A DNA stretch of 64,000 nt from Alisma plantago-aquatica (lineage: Eukaryota; Streptophyta; Magnoliopsida; Alismatales; Alismataceae): contig OY856414.1 of NCBI GenBank assembly GCA_963693085.1, positions 262,102,001 through 262,166,000 of the forward strand, given 5' to 3'. A program made the translations under genes and the position numbers. The notes beneath the pieces were generated by a model. The model worked only from the letters and a program-made list of their open reading frames with translations. It was not told the origin of the DNA and made no database searches. Shown one piece after another: positions 11,980 to 23,575 of this stretch (position 1 is the stretch's first letter; each line of letters starts with the position of its first letter).

Positions 11980-12469
11980 ACTCCACCTCTCTAAGCAAGG
12001 GAACTTTCCCTTCGTTTCCTTACTGTTCTATTCCCCCAAAAACGACCAAGGACTGCCTTGGAGCTAAGGAGGACGACCAAGGGTGCAAGGTATGTTGGGA
12101 TTCCTCTTCTTGCCTGAATTCATGGTTAAAACTCGAATTCAAGGTCAATTTCATGGCTAGCTCTCATGGCTCTATCTTTCTAGCCATCTTTTCTTGACTT
12201 TCCCTGGAGGTTTTCACCTTGGACAACCTGTGAGAGCTCAAGGACGCCATTAAAGCTTGGAGCTCAATAAGCAAGCTTTAGGCGGGTTTTATAACTCTAA
12301 ACCCATGCTTTATTATATACATCTCATTTATGCATGTAGATGATAGTTCTTCTTTTTCCCTACTTTCCTTTGCTACTTTGCAAGCAAATCCATGGGAAAT
12401 CCGTGCTGTTCTTGAGCTAGGAGATGAAGACGTTATTTCCAAGAAAAATCCACCGCTTTTCACTTTGTT

Positions 12470-13860
12470 AAACGGTCTCCCCAACTTTCTCTCTCGGTCT
12501 TAAGACCGCGAGGTGAGCAAACGGTCTCTAGACCGCGAGAGGGAAAACGGTCTTCAAGACCGTTTAACACCGTTGACCGAGCGTGGACCGTATAAGAAAC
12601 CTGTTCATAATTATGTATACTAATCACCCTCAAATATTGAGATGTTAACTCCAAAGGAATCGGGAGATATGGCCATTTTAATCAACAACTTTAATTGAAT
12701 TTATCCCTGATTTTCAAACGGTCTGAAATAGCCTTTTTGTGCAAATGGTCTTAAGACCGTGTAAGGTCGTTGACCAGGCATTGAACGTATGAGATTACTG
12801 TTCAAAATAATGTTAATCAACAATCCACCAAATTTGATTGACTAATTCCAATCGAGCTAGGAGTTGAAGGGTGATTACTAGGGCAAACCCTAATTAAAAT
12901 CAGTACTGAAATATCAATGATTAATTTAAGGTTTTTGGGGTTGATTGACCTAAACGGTCTCAAGACCAATTGGGGATCAACCAAACGGTCTTAAGACCGC
13001 GAGGACAATCACCCAAGACCGTTTGAAGGTCTGGGGTCAAGAATAGTTGACCAATTGAAGGTACAATTATACCAAATTACATTGCAATAAGTTATCAATT
13101 AATCAAAATTCTGATTATGTGACTCAATCTTGGTTCGACCCCTATCAAATTACGTTAGATTTTAATGAAATCTTGGGCAAACGGTCTTAAGACCGTGTGG
13201 AGTTCATCCACACGATCTCAAGACCGTTTGGGCCAAGTTTGGGCCCAATTGGAGCTCAATTGAAGGGTTCAACCTTGTATTGATGCACATTGGTGAGTGT
13301 TGATGGTTGAACATTGATAGACCCTAATTGAATCGACTTCAACCCTAATTGGTCAACAATTGAGGGTCAATTGAGTGACCAATTGGTTAATCATAACCCT
13401 AATTGACTCAATCCATAAGTGGTCACCATGGATTTGACCTTTTGAGGGATTCAACATTGGTTGACATAATCGATTGTAACCTTGAACCTTGTTGATGGTC
13501 CAAGCGGTTTGAGACCATGTGAGCCTCGCGGTCTCAAGACCGTGAGGGGGCTCGCGGTCTCAAGACCGTGAGAGGCCTCACGGTCTCAAGACCGTGAGGG
13601 GGCTCACGGTCTCAAAACCGTGAGAGGCCTCACGGTCTCAAGACCGTGAGAGGGCTCGCGGTCTCAAGACCGAGAGCCATCAAACGGTCTCAAGACCGAG
13701 AGCCATCAAACGATCTCAACCCAACTTGCCCTCTTGGTCTTGATGTCAACATGGTTAAATGGTCTACACTTCTTCTTGGTCTTGAAGTCAACAATAGTAA
13801 ATGGTCAACCCATCCAAAACGGTTTCAAACCGTTTGGAGGTTGGAGGTTGAGACCATTTG
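12470..13860. repeat. Array of CGGTCTNNAGACCG palindromes, LTR 1
   Basis: About eighteen copies or decayed copies. Scattered single units lie at 12490-13230. A dense block at 13500-13700 has CGGTCTCAAGACCGTGAG units set 24-27 bp apart, alternating with GGGGGCTC or AGGCCTCA. An AAACGGTTTCAAACCGTTT unit lies near 13816. Two-base centres vary (TA, CA, TC) while the six-base arms are kept. Confidence 0.9.
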
Positions 13861-14157
13861 AGGATTTTCAAAGGTTGATTTCAACTAATCACCTAAAGGT
13901 GTATATGGTTCTATGATGCTCTAATCTAAACCCTAATGATAACCAAGACATTAAGGGATTAATTGACTAATGTTTTGACCCATGATGATGATCAATGGGG
14001 TGAATTACCAAAATACCCTTGAAGGGTCAATTGAGTAATACCTTGATCAAATCAAACCCTAATCACATGTTAGTGATGTTTTTGGCTATGTTAGCCCATG
14101 ATGACTTATATATTTCAACTTGACCTAGTGTGATGTTATCACCATCTACTAGAATGA

Positions 14158-14229
14158 GGAGAGAGAAAGTACTTCTAGACAGAGAAAGTACTTCTAGAGA
14201 GAGAAAGTACTTCTAGAGAGAGAAAGTAC
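14158..14229 (+). repeat. 19-bp tandem repeat (AGAGAGAAAGTACTTCTAG), LTR 1
   Basis: About four units, the last one truncated. The equivalent blocks are 23876-23947 and 33611-33688. Confidence 0.85.
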
Positions 14230-14411
14230 CCTTTTTAGGTGGAAACTCAATTAAAGAACCTTCAATACACATTAATGTGCATAATTAGGGTATGATCCAC
14301 CTGTGTGAGATCATGGAAACCCTAATTATGATGTATGATGAATCTTAAGCCAGTCTGAGAGCATCAATGATGATGTTCCATATACATGATGATGTTATGA
14401 GTTCAATTCAC

Positions 14412-14530
14412 TTCAATGTGAATAGTAAACCCTAATTCAAGGGTAATGACATTCAATGTGATTAGTAAACCCTAATTCAAGGGTAATGGCATTCAATGTG
14501 ATTAGTAAACCCTAATTCAAGGGTAATGAC
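14412..14530 (+). repeat. 39-bp tandem repeat carrying a telobox, LTR 1
   Basis: Three units, each containing AGTAAACCCTAATTCAAGGG. AAACCCTAA is the plant telobox. Equivalent blocks lie at 24131-24249 and 33868-33986. Confidence 0.85.
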
Positions 14531-15690
14531 ATGCCTTATGAGTATTAAACTCTAATTGATAAGAATCAGAGAACTTAGCTTTTATGATAAGAGTGAGAAG
14601 TATATTTCTTGTTTTGAATTACCTTTATCAGTTGAACTAACTATGTAGGTCCTGATATGAAGGTGATCATATCCAGGTATGGATAATGATACTGTATTCA
14701 TTAAAAGCATGTTAAAGGCTTTATGAATAAGTAAAATATCTTGATGCCTTGTCAGTGGCATCCTATGAGTTAATGGGCTGTAAGAGCCATGAATACCACC
14801 AAGTCATGCTTCAGAGATGACTTGTGATGAGTATAATGAGAAATGATGATTGATGTGAGTTAGGCTTGTTACATTTAGTATTCTCCTTTCATAGCTGTTA
14901 TGCTACTGTTATTGTTTGAAGAACAATGTGTGATGATTAAATGAATACTAAATGTACCTAACTAATCAAGTATAATGTAGAGCCCTGATCATAGATCCAT
15001 CATTGTCAGAGATCAAATGATGGTGAAATAGGTTTTCCTAAGGGAACTCCTGGAACACATACTATTGAGTATGTGGGGTATATGGATGTGTAGAACCTTA
15101 CATCCTAGTGTAGGTGATTGATGTAGATGTGTAATCCGTCAACCCTTCACTACTAAACCCTACCGTATCAGTGGAAGGTAAACATGAAACCTTCTGATGA
15201 CGAAGAAAACATAGATATCCATATCAGTAGAGATAAACATGAAAACTCCTGATGACGAAGAGAGTACAGAACGCCACTGTAACTCTAAAATAGCGAAGGA
15301 CCAGTTTACCCTGGTGAGCTATAATAAGTAGAGACACAAGATGTCCTACAAGTGATCCTCTTACTGACTGAGGAAGATGAAGGTCATGAGAATCCGGCTC
15401 TCTTAATGACCTATGTATAATACTGATGTGACTTCTCAGCAATCAGTTGGAGTATGAGTGGTATGCCTCATCTCCACAGGGCATAATGTTGTTTGTAAAA
15501 CATAATCAACCACGTAGTATACCTGCTAGAGATAACTACGAGTTAGTTGATTGATGATACACTGTGACAATGCTTATATTTCTTCATGTCTCATAAATGT
15601 TGAACTCTTGTTATATAGTTGCAACTGTTATTGAATACTTTGAAAGCTTTACTGCTTAAGATATTCTCTGATGTTATTATCAAGCTTTTG

Positions 15691-15742
15691 GCGGAGAGTT
15701 ATAACTCTCGCTGGGACAATTATGTAAAATTGTCTCACCCCG
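15691..15742 (+). repeat. Conserved double-hairpin segment, LTR 1
   Basis: GGAGAGTTATAACTCTCGC followed by GGGACAATT...AATTGTCTC. Both can fold as RNA stem-loops near the 3' end of the LTR. Also at 25410-25461 and 35148-35199, and in both LTRs of the minus-strand relative. Confidence 0.6.
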
Positions 15743-16152
15743 TAGACTTCAACTTTTTAGGTGGACGTCGTAGATGGAGGAACCGGTCTACAGGTGACCA
15801 ATCTCAGCAGCAGCAACAGCACCAGGAGCAGCAGTAATCTCAGGTGGAGATTTAGCCTGCCATGTGGTGTAGTTAGAGTCAGCCTATGTGTCCTCTATAC
15901 TCTCAGGTCTTGGAGTCTTTTGTGTGAGTTCTTGAGATTTTGTATCTTGATGTACATAATTACTCAAGAAGTAATTATCATGAGATGTAAATAGTTTATC
16001 TCTGGTTATGAAAGAATTTTTTATGAATTCAAGCTCTTGTCCCGAAAAGTTTTAATTTCCCGTGATTTTTGTCTTCCGCTGTTTATCGAATCGCTTCCGC
16101 TAATTTTAAATCGAGATTATATCGCGGTTTGGAGATCAGAGCCCACAATTAG

Positions 16153-16166
16153 TGGTATCAGAGCTC
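16153..16166 (+). other. Primer-binding site, internal copy 1
   Basis: TGGTATCAGAGCTC five bases after the LTR end; complementary to initiator tRNA-Met. Confidence 0.85.
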
Positions 16167-16279
16167 TAGGTCAGTTGAGTCTACAGAGGCATAGGACTTA
16201 GGATGTCGAGTCTATCTTTAAGTACTCCTTCCTTATCTAATAGAATCTTCTGCTCCTCAGGAGAAGAAGATACATAAGA

Positions 16280-17775
16280 ATGGCTGAGCCACATGATGAG
16301 TACGTGGCGGAGAGTAGTGCTAGTGCACCTCGAGGCGGTGCAAGGGTTCCAGAAATAGAACAGCCTGCACCTGAGTCACCAAGAGAGCCACCCCAGTTTG
16401 ACCCAGCTGACATGGGTAACCCAGCTGTACAGACGATGTTTGGGTAGTTTATGACTGCCATGACACACATAACCGACAGGATGCCCATGCCTGCACCTAG
16501 GGCACCTGCCCATTCTGAAGCACAAGGTATCGGTAAGACGTTCGAACGACTTCGTCGTGTCAGAGCTACCGAGTACTTCAGGACTGCCGACCCCGCCGAT
16601 GCTGACCTTTGGTTGACAGAGTTGGAGAAGGCTTTCAGGATTCTTATCATCCCAGAAGCTGAGAAGGTTAGACATGCTGTCTATCTTCTCAAAGGTAGTG
16701 CTGGTCACTGGTGGAACATGGAAGAGCAGAAGAGACCTGGAGTAGAGTTCTCATGGGAAGAGTTTCGTCGGGAATTTATCAATAGATATTTTCCAAAGAC
16801 CTTCCTAGTGAGAAGATCTCTCAGTTTGAGAGACTAAGGCAGGGTATGATGAACATTAGCGAGTATGAAGCTAAGTTCATGGAGTTGTTGCGGTTCTGTC
16901 CACACATGGCTGCCACAGAGGAGGAAAGAATCAGAAGATTTGAGAAGGGTTTGAATGCTGATATGTCAACCCCCGTGTCTGCCTTAGAAAACCGAGAGAG
17001 ATTCTCTACCTTCGTTGAGTCAGTCTGAAGGATAGAGAGATCTGTGGTTGAGAAGAGACAAACTCAGAAAAGATACCCAGAGTTCCAGGGTTCTTCATCT
17101 AGGGATTCCAAGAAACCTAGATTCTTTGCACCTAACCCTCCACCACCCAGATCGAGTTTTCAAACTCAATGGACACCGAGCAGAGGTAGAGGACGGAGTC
17201 AACCACTTCAAGGAACTCACAGTTCTGCATCAGTGTCAGTTACTGGACCACCCCGACCACAACAACAGGAGAGGAGTTGATACAACTGTGGTAAGGTGGG
17301 ACACTTGATGAAGGAATGCCGTTCTAGGCCTGTCAGTGTGACACAGCCTCTGAGACAGAATCAACAAGGACCTCAGAATAGACAACATCAAGGAGCAGCT
17401 CGAGGACGTGGGCAAGCATCTCAAGCTGGATCATCAGCACCACCTCAACACCAGGCGACTACGAGGTTCTATGCTATGAACCCACCTGAAGCAGTGGTCA
17501 ATCCACAAGTAGTGGCAGGTCAGATGAAACTTTTATATTCTGATATGTCTACATCCTGTGCTGTATCTGTTCTGATTGACCCGGGTGCTATGCACTCTTT
17601 CATCACTCGTAAAGTGATCCGTAACTGCAATATGACCGTTAGTCATAGGGCAGATAGTTTGTTGTTGGAGACTCCGTTGAGTGGGTCTGCCGTTTTGCAA
17701 AAGGTATGCTCTCCCTGCATCCTCTTCTTTTCTGAACATCGCATTCAAGTGGACCTTATACCACTTGATATGTGA
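16280..17775 (+). pseudogene. gag: Gag and N-terminal protease region, copy 1 (broken)
   Basis: Nucleocapsid protein of the chromovirus, no longer translatable as one product. Start ATG at 16280 (MAEPHDEYVAES) matches the minus-strand gag start. Lesions: TAG at 16445-16447; a one-base deletion near 16805-16812, found by alignment to the minus-strand copy; TGA at 17026-17028 (an Arg CGA in copy 2); TGA at 17278-17280, which replaces the first Cys of the CCHC knuckle (Cys in copy 2); and TGA at 17773-17775 just before the ILGMD motif of the protease. The first, second and last are also in copy 2. The protease active-site region reads IDPGAMHSFI. Confidence 0.9.
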
Positions 17776-17796
17776 GGATTTGATATAATCCTCGGG

Positions 17797-20700
17797 ATGG
17801 ATACCTTGGAAAAGTATAGAGTTGTCTTGGATTGTGAGTCCAAGTTGGCTGTGTTTGCCGATGAAAGCAACACATGGATCTTTCATGGTGAGAGAAAGAT
17901 TCTGCCCACCTGCCTTGTGTCAGCTATGGTTGCTGATAAGTTGTTGAGGAAAGGATGTTATGCATTATTAGCCCATGTGGTAGATGTTACCAAGGAAAGT
18001 TCCAATCCTGTGGAAGTTCCCATAGTCAGGGAATTCGAGGATGTGTTTCCTGAAGAACTTCATGGCATACCACCACCTCGGGAGATTGATTTTGAAATCA
18101 ATTTGATCCCAGATACGAAACCCATAGCCCAGACTCCGTATAGGATGGCGCCTGCCGAGATGGCAGAACTAAGGAAACAGCTCCAAGAATTACTTGAGAA
18201 GGGTTTTATACGACCGAGCACTTCACCTTGGGGTGCTCCGGTCTTGTTTGTTAAAAAGAAAGATGGGTCAATGCGTTTGTGCATCGACTACAGACAACTC
18301 AATAAAGTAACAATAAAGAATAAGTATCCTCTGCCGAGGATTGATGATCTCTTTGACCAGTTGCGTGGTGCAACCGTCTTTTCAAAGATAGACTTGAGAT
18401 CTGGATATCATCAACTCCGTATTAAGGATAGTGACATATCCAAGTCTGCCTTTAGGACAAGGTATGGTCACTATGAGTTCACGGTTATGTCGTTTGGACT
18501 AACCAATGCACTAGCTGCATTTATGGAACTCATGAACAGAGTTTTTCGACCTTTCCTTGATCAATGTGTTGTCGTCTTCATAGATGACATTCTGATCTAT
18601 AGTAAGGATGCTCAGCAGCATGAGCAGCATCTTCGCCAAGCTTTGACCTTGCTAAGAGAACATAAGCTGTATGCTACGTTTAGCAAGTGTGAGTTCTGGC
18701 TACCGGAGGTATCTTTTCTTGGACATGTGATATCTGCCTCGGGAATTCATGTTGACCCTTCAAAGGTAGAATCTGTTCTACAATGGGAACAACCGAAGAC
18801 ACCGACGGAGATTCGAAGTTTCTTGGGGTTAGCTGGCTATTACCGAAGGTTCATTAAGAACTTTAGTTCTATAGCTTTACCTTTGACCAAGTTGACCCAG
18901 AAAGATGTTCCTTTTTCTTGGAGTGATAAGTGTCAACAGTCTTTCCAATTGTTGAAAGTGAGGTTGACAAGTGCACCTGTTCTTGTGCTACCTGAACAAG
19001 GAAAAGGATATGTAGTCTTCTGTGATGCTTCTAAGAATGGACTTGGATGTGTGTTGATGCAGGATAAACAAGTGATTTCTTTTGCTTCCCGACAGCTTAA
19101 GAAACACGAGGAGAATTATCTGACACACGATCTGGAGTTAGCTGTCGTGGTTCATGCCTTGAAGATCTGGAGACATTATCTCTACGGAGAGACATTCCAT
19201 ATTTTCACAGACCACAAGAACCTTAAGTATATCTTCTCTCAGCACGAGCTTAACATGAGGCAACGTCGTTGGATGGAGTTAATCAAGGACTACGATTATA
19301 CAATTGATTACCATCTGGGCAAGGCCAATGTTGTTGCAGATGCCTTGAGTAGGAAATCAGCAACATCAACCATGGATAGAGCACAACTAAACTCTTTAGT
19401 ATGCTCTAAGAAAGATATGCTTATCTCTTTTAGGCAAGACAATGTACAGTTGAAGGTGTCGTTGTTAGCCGGATTGCTGGCTGAGATGCATATTAAACCT
19501 ACCCTAAGGGAGCAGATTAAGGAAGCACAGCAAGGTGATAATGCAGTTCAGCAGATCAGATCTGAGTATGGAAATGAGAAGAGAGATGGTTTCCATGACT
19601 CAGATGATCATGTAGCTTGTTATAATGGAAGGATGATAGTGCCGGATGTGGATAGCTTGAGGAAGTTAGTCCTGGAAGAAGCTCATTCTTCCATGTATGC
19701 TATGCATCCAGGAAGCACCAAGATGTATCGTAATTTGAAAGTTTTATATTGGTGGCCTGGGATGAAGAAGGATGTTGCAGAGTTTGTTCTGAGGTGTCCT
19801 GTGTGTCAGCAAGTTAAAGCTGAACACCAGAAGCCTGCAGGGACAATGCAACCTTTGCCCATACCACAGTGGAAGTGGGACCATGTGACCATGGACTTTG
19901 TTGTTGGCCTACCCAGGACAAGCAAGGGACATGATTCCATTTGGGTAGTTGTTGATAGGTTGACTAAGACAACACATTTCTTACCTGTCAAAACAACCTA
20001 TTCTGCTGAAAGGTTATCACAGTTGTATGTGCAAGAGATAGTACGTTTGCACGGAGTTCCTGTCACTATAGTTTCTGACAGAGGTCCCCAGTTTACCAGT
20101 CATTTTTGGGAACAGTTGCATAGAGCCTTAGGCACCAAGCTAAGGTTTAGTACGGCCTTTCATCCGCAGACTGATGGACAGTCGGAAAGGACCATACATA
20201 CCTTAGAAGACCTGTTGAGAGCATGTGCTCTCCAGTTTACCGGAAGTTGGGATCTACACCTAAGCTTGATAGAGTTTGCCTATAACAATAGCTATCAGCA
20301 TAGTATTGATATGGCACCTTATGAGGCCTTGTATGGTAGACGTTGTAGATCACCTTTGTGTTGGTTTGAGACTGGTGAACATCAGTTGTTAGGTCCTGAT
20401 CTTGTGCAGCAGACTACAGAGAAGATTAAAGTAATACAACAACAGATTAAGACTGCACAGGATAGGCAAAAATCTTATGCTGACAAACGTCGTAGACCCT
20501 TAGAGTCCCAGGTTGGAGACAGAGTGTATCTCAAAATCTCGCCTTGGAAAGGAGTCCTTCGTTTTGGAAGAAAAGGGAAGTTAGCTCCTAGATATATGGG
20601 GCCTTACCCAATCATTGAACGGATTGGAAAGGTAGCATATAAACTAGAGCTGCCACCAGAGTTACAGAGGTTACACCCTGTGTTTCACATTTCTATGTTG

Positions 20701-20931
20701 AAGAAATGCCACCCAGACACCAAGTCAGTTCTACAACCTATGGAGGTAGAATTGAATGATGATATATCTTATGAGGAAGGACCAGTGTCGATCCTTGATA
20801 ACAGGATTAAAAAGTTAAAGAAGAAAGATATAAGTCTTGTGAAAGTCCTCTGGAACCACCGTGGTGTTGAAGAAGCCACTTGGGAACTAGAGTATGAGAT
20901 GAGAAGGAAGTATCCTGCCCTTTTCTCTTAA
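17797..20931 (+). CDS. pol: Pol polyprotein, copy 1: protease C-end, RT, RNase H, integrase, chromodomain (1044 aa, open)
   Basis: Largest intact reading frame of the window. It begins inside the protease end motif (after the TGA at 17773), so it is open but lacks its natural N-terminus. RT: catalytic Asp near residue 199 (DLRSGYHQ) and FIDDI near 261-265. RNase H: CDAS near 409-412 and TDHKNL near 471. Integrase: HSSMYAMHP near 629, CPVC near 663, then the core with Asp near 700 and 761 and Glu after exactly 35 residues. The C-terminal 60 residues form a chromodomain ([11 protein letters not shown]...[11 protein letters not shown]), which in this clade is known to direct integration to heterochromatin. 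One odd change: the conserved NAPAAFM motif of RT reads NALAAFM, a C-to-T change absent from copy 2. Without a working gag and protease, expression of function is unlikely. Confidence 0.9.
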   Translation: MDTLEKYRVVLDCESKLAVFADESNTWIFHGERKILPTCLVSAMVADKLLRKGCYALLAHVVDVTKESSNPVEVPIVREFEDVFPEELHGIPPPREIDFEINLIPDTKPIAQTPYRMAPAEMAELRKQLQELLEKGFIRPSTSPWGAPVLFVKKKDGSMRLCIDYRQLNKVTIKNKYPLPRIDDLFDQLRGATVFSKIDLRSGYHQLRIKDSDISKSAFRTRYGHYEFTVMSFGLTNALAAFMELMNRVFRPFLDQCVVVFIDDILIYSKDAQQHEQHLRQALTLLREHKLYATFSKCEFWLPEVSFLGHVISASGIHVDPSKVESVLQWEQPKTPTEIRSFLGLAGYYRRFIKNFSSIALPLTKLTQKDVPFSWSDKCQQSFQLLKVRLTSAPVLVLPEQGKGYVVFCDASKNGLGCVLMQDKQVISFASRQLKKHEENYLTHDLELAVVVHALKIWRHYLYGETFHIFTDHKNLKYIFSQHELNMRQRRWMELIKDYDYTIDYHLGKANVVADALSRKSATSTMDRAQLNSLVCSKKDMLISFRQDNVQLKVSLLAGLLAEMHIKPTLREQIKEAQQGDNAVQQIRSEYGNEKRDGFHDSDDHVACYNGRMIVPDVDSLRKLVLEEAHSSMYAMHPGSTKMYRNLKVLYWWPGMKKDVAEFVLRCPVCQQVKAEHQKPAGTMQPLPIPQWKWDHVTMDFVVGLPRTSKGHDSIWVVVDRLTKTTHFLPVKTTYSAERLSQLYVQEIVRLHGVPVTIVSDRGPQFTSHFWEQLHRALGTKLRFSTAFHPQTDGQSERTIHTLEDLLRACALQFTGSWDLHLSLIEFAYNNSYQHSIDMAPYEALYGRRCRSPLCWFETGEHQLLGPDLVQQTTEKIKVIQQQIKTAQDRQKSYADKRRRPLESQVGDRVYLKISPWKGVLRFGRKGKLAPRYMGPYPIIERIGKVAYKLELPPELQRLHPVFHISMLKKCHPDTKSVLQPMEVELNDDISYEEGPVSILDNRIKKLKKKDISLVKVLWNHRGVEEATWELEYEMRRKYPALFS

Positions 20932-20965
20932 TATGTCTTATCGATTTCAGGGACGAAATCCTTGT

Positions 20966-20975
20966 AAGGGGTGGA
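20966..20975 (+). other. Polypurine tract, copy 1
   Basis: AAGGGGTGGA, five bases before the next LTR start TGTAACATCC at 20981. Confidence 0.8.
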
Positions 20976-21671
20976 TAATTTGTAACATCCCTGACCTGGG
21001 TTATAAGCTAACCCTAGGTGTTTTGCCTAAATATGTAATTAAATCCTTGTGATTAACTTTGGGCATGTAATTAAGTTTCTCAGAAACATATATTTCATTT
21101 TTTGCTCCTTTTTATATAAAGTTGTAGCATTGTTTTGTAATACAGGGACCTATGTGCAAATTACCCAGTTAGAAGGATTAACTTGCAAATTGCACATGTT
21201 AAGATGATTCTCTGATGTTGAGACATCATGAGAATGATTATGTTGAAGTTAGAGGGATTTCCCAAGCTTGGGCACCAAGGTGCAGCTGTGGAAGCAATCC
21301 CTGTGCTTGAAAACCCTAATTTGGAGTAAAATGCAATTTACCCAAATTAAGGGATGCAACTTGTAAAATATATCATCTAATGTATCTATTAAGACTCTTG
21401 TCATCATTTAGAGAAGAAATGATGAAGAGGTCACCTCAATTGAATAATCAAGTTATGAATTACACCTTTGTGATTGAATAATCAGGGTGTATGTGCAATA
21501 GCCCTTTTATGGGTATGTTTAAATAATAAGATGATCCTCTTTGCTCTCATTTATTGACCTTAAGAGGAAGTTGTCCTAAAAAGAAAGAATAGAGGACGAG
21601 CTATGAAGGGTGCAGGGACTTAGTTGAAATTATGGAGAATTTATGAACTTATAATTAGAACCCCACCCCAA

Positions 21672-21681
21672 GTATATATAC
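21672..21681 (+). promoter_or_regulatory. TATA-like box, LTR 2
   Basis: GTATATATAC at the same LTR offset as in LTR 1. Confidence 0.5.
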
Positions 21682-22184
21682 ACTCCACCTCTCTAAGCAA
21701 GGGAACTTTCCCTTCGTTTCCTTACTGTTCTATTCCCCCAAAAACGACCAAGGACTGCCTTGGAGCTAAGGAGGACGACCAAGGGTGCAAGGTATGTTGG
21801 GATTCCTCTTCTTTCCTGAATTCATGGTTAAAACTCGAATTCAAGGTCAATTTCATGGCTAGCTCTCATGGCTCTATCTTTCTAGCCATATTTTCTTGAC
21901 TTTCCCTGGAGGTTTTCACCTTGGACAACCTGTGAGAGCTCAAGGACGCCATTAAAGCTTGGAGCTCGAAAGCTTGGAGCTCAATAAGCAAGATTTAGGT
22001 GGGTTTTATAACTCTACACCCATGCTTTATTATATACATCTCATTTATGCATGTAGATGATAGTTCTTCTTTTTCCCTACTTTCCTTTGCTACTTTGCAA
22101 GCAAATCCATGGGAAATCCGTGCTGTTCTTGAGCTAGGAGATGAAGACGTTATTTCCAAGAAAAATCCACCGCTTTTCACTTTG

Positions 22185-23575
22185 TTAAACGGTCTCCCCA
22201 ACTTGCTCTCTCGGTCTTAAGACCGCGAGGTGAGCAAACGGTCTCTAGACCGCGAGAGGGAAAACGGTCTTCAAGACCGTTTAACACCGTTGACCGAGCG
22301 TGGAACGTATAAGAAACCTGTTCATAATTATGTATACTAATCACCCTCAAATATTGAGATGTTAACTCCAAAGGAATCGGGAGATATGGCCATTTTAATC
22401 AACAACTTTAATTGAATTTATCCCTGATTTTCAAACGGTCTGAAATAGCCTTTTTGGGCAAACGGTCTTAAGACCGTGTAAGGTCGTTGACCAGGCATTG
22501 AACGTATGAGATTACTGTTCAAAATAATGTTAATCAACAATCCACCAAATTTGATTGACTAATTCCAATCGAGCTAGGAGTTGAAGGGTGATTACTAGGG
22601 CAAACCCTAATTAAAATCAGTACTGAAATATCAATGATTAATTTAGGGTTTTTGGGGTTGATTGACCTAAACGGTCTCAAGACCAATTGGGGATCAACCA
22701 AACGGTCTTAAGACCGCGAGGACAATCACCCAAGACCGTTTGAAGGTCTGGGGTCAAGAATAGTTGACCAATTGAAGGTACAATTATACCAAATTACATT
22801 GCAATAAGTTATCAATTAATCAAAATTCTGATTATGTGACTCAATCTTGGTTCGACCCCTATCAAATTACGTTAGATTTTAATGAAATCTTGGGCAAACG
22901 GTCTTAAGAACGTGTGGAGTTCATCCACACGATCTCAAGACCGTTTGGGCCAAGTTTGGGCCCAATTGGAGCTCAATTGAAGGGTTCAACCTTGTATTGA
23001 TGCACATTGGTGAGTGTTGATGGTTGAACATTGATAGACCCTAATTGAATCGACTTCAACCCTAATTGGTCAACAATTGAGGGTCAATTGAGTGACCAAT
23101 TGGTTAATCATAACCCTAATTGACTCAATCCATAAGTGGTCACCATGGCTTTGACCTTTTGAGGGATTCAACATTGGTTGACATAATCGATTGTAACCTT
23201 GAACCTTGTTGATGGTCCAAGCGGTTTGAGACCATGTGAGCCTCGCGGTCTCAAGACCGTGAGGGGGCTCGCGGTCTCAAGACCGTGAGAGGCCTCACGG
23301 TCTCAAGACCGTGAGGGGGCTCACGATCTCAAGACCGTGAGAGGCCTCACGGTCTCAAGACCGTGAGAGGGCTCGCGGTCTCAAGACCGAGAGCCATCAA
23401 ACGGTCTCAAGACCGAGAGCCATCAAACGATCTCAACCCAACTTGCCCTCTTGGTCTTGATGTCAACATGGTTAAATGGTCTACACTTCTTCTTGGTCTT
23501 GAAGTCAACAATAGTAAATGGTCAACCCATCCAAAACGGTTTCAAACCGTTTGGAGGTTGGAGGTTGAGACCATT
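22185..23575. repeat. Array of CGGTCTNNAGACCG palindromes, LTR 2
   Basis: Same arrangement as in LTR 1, with a dense block at 23217-23420. A few arms carry point changes (for example CACGATCTCAAGACCG near 23322). Confidence 0.9.

Larger units (their letters stand above)
11279..16147 (+). repeat. LTR 1 of the tandem chromovirus
   Basis: 4869 bp, TGTAACATCC to GAGCCCACA. It contains a TATA box at 11970-11979, a palindrome array (12470-13860), a 19-bp tandem repeat (14158-14229), a 39-bp tandem repeat (14412-14530) and the double-hairpin segment (15691-15742). It differs from LTR 2 and LTR 3 by loss of one 15-bp copy of AGCTTGGAGCTCGAA near 12256. Short ORFs here (for example 11922-12197, 13646-13916, 15619-15837) recur in each LTR without a protein family and are not called. 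Confidence 0.9.

Noticed and set aside
11922..12197. Small ORFs repeated in each chromovirus LTR (also 21624-21899, 31343-31534, and others such as 12278-12654)
   Set aside because: They recur only because the LTR recurs, differ in length by random stops, and show no domain.
12470..13860. CRISPR-like array of palindromic repeats and spacers
   Set aside because: Plant retrotransposon LTR, irregular spacing, variable repeats, no cas genes.
14412..14530. Interstitial telomere tract
   Set aside because: AAACCCTAA occurs once per 39-bp unit, not as tandem CCCTAAA; better called a telobox repeat.
17773..17775. Programmed stop-codon readthrough between gag-protease and pol
   Set aside because: The TGA falls inside the protease domain, just before ILGMD, and the minus-strand relative has a sense codon there; it is a lesion.
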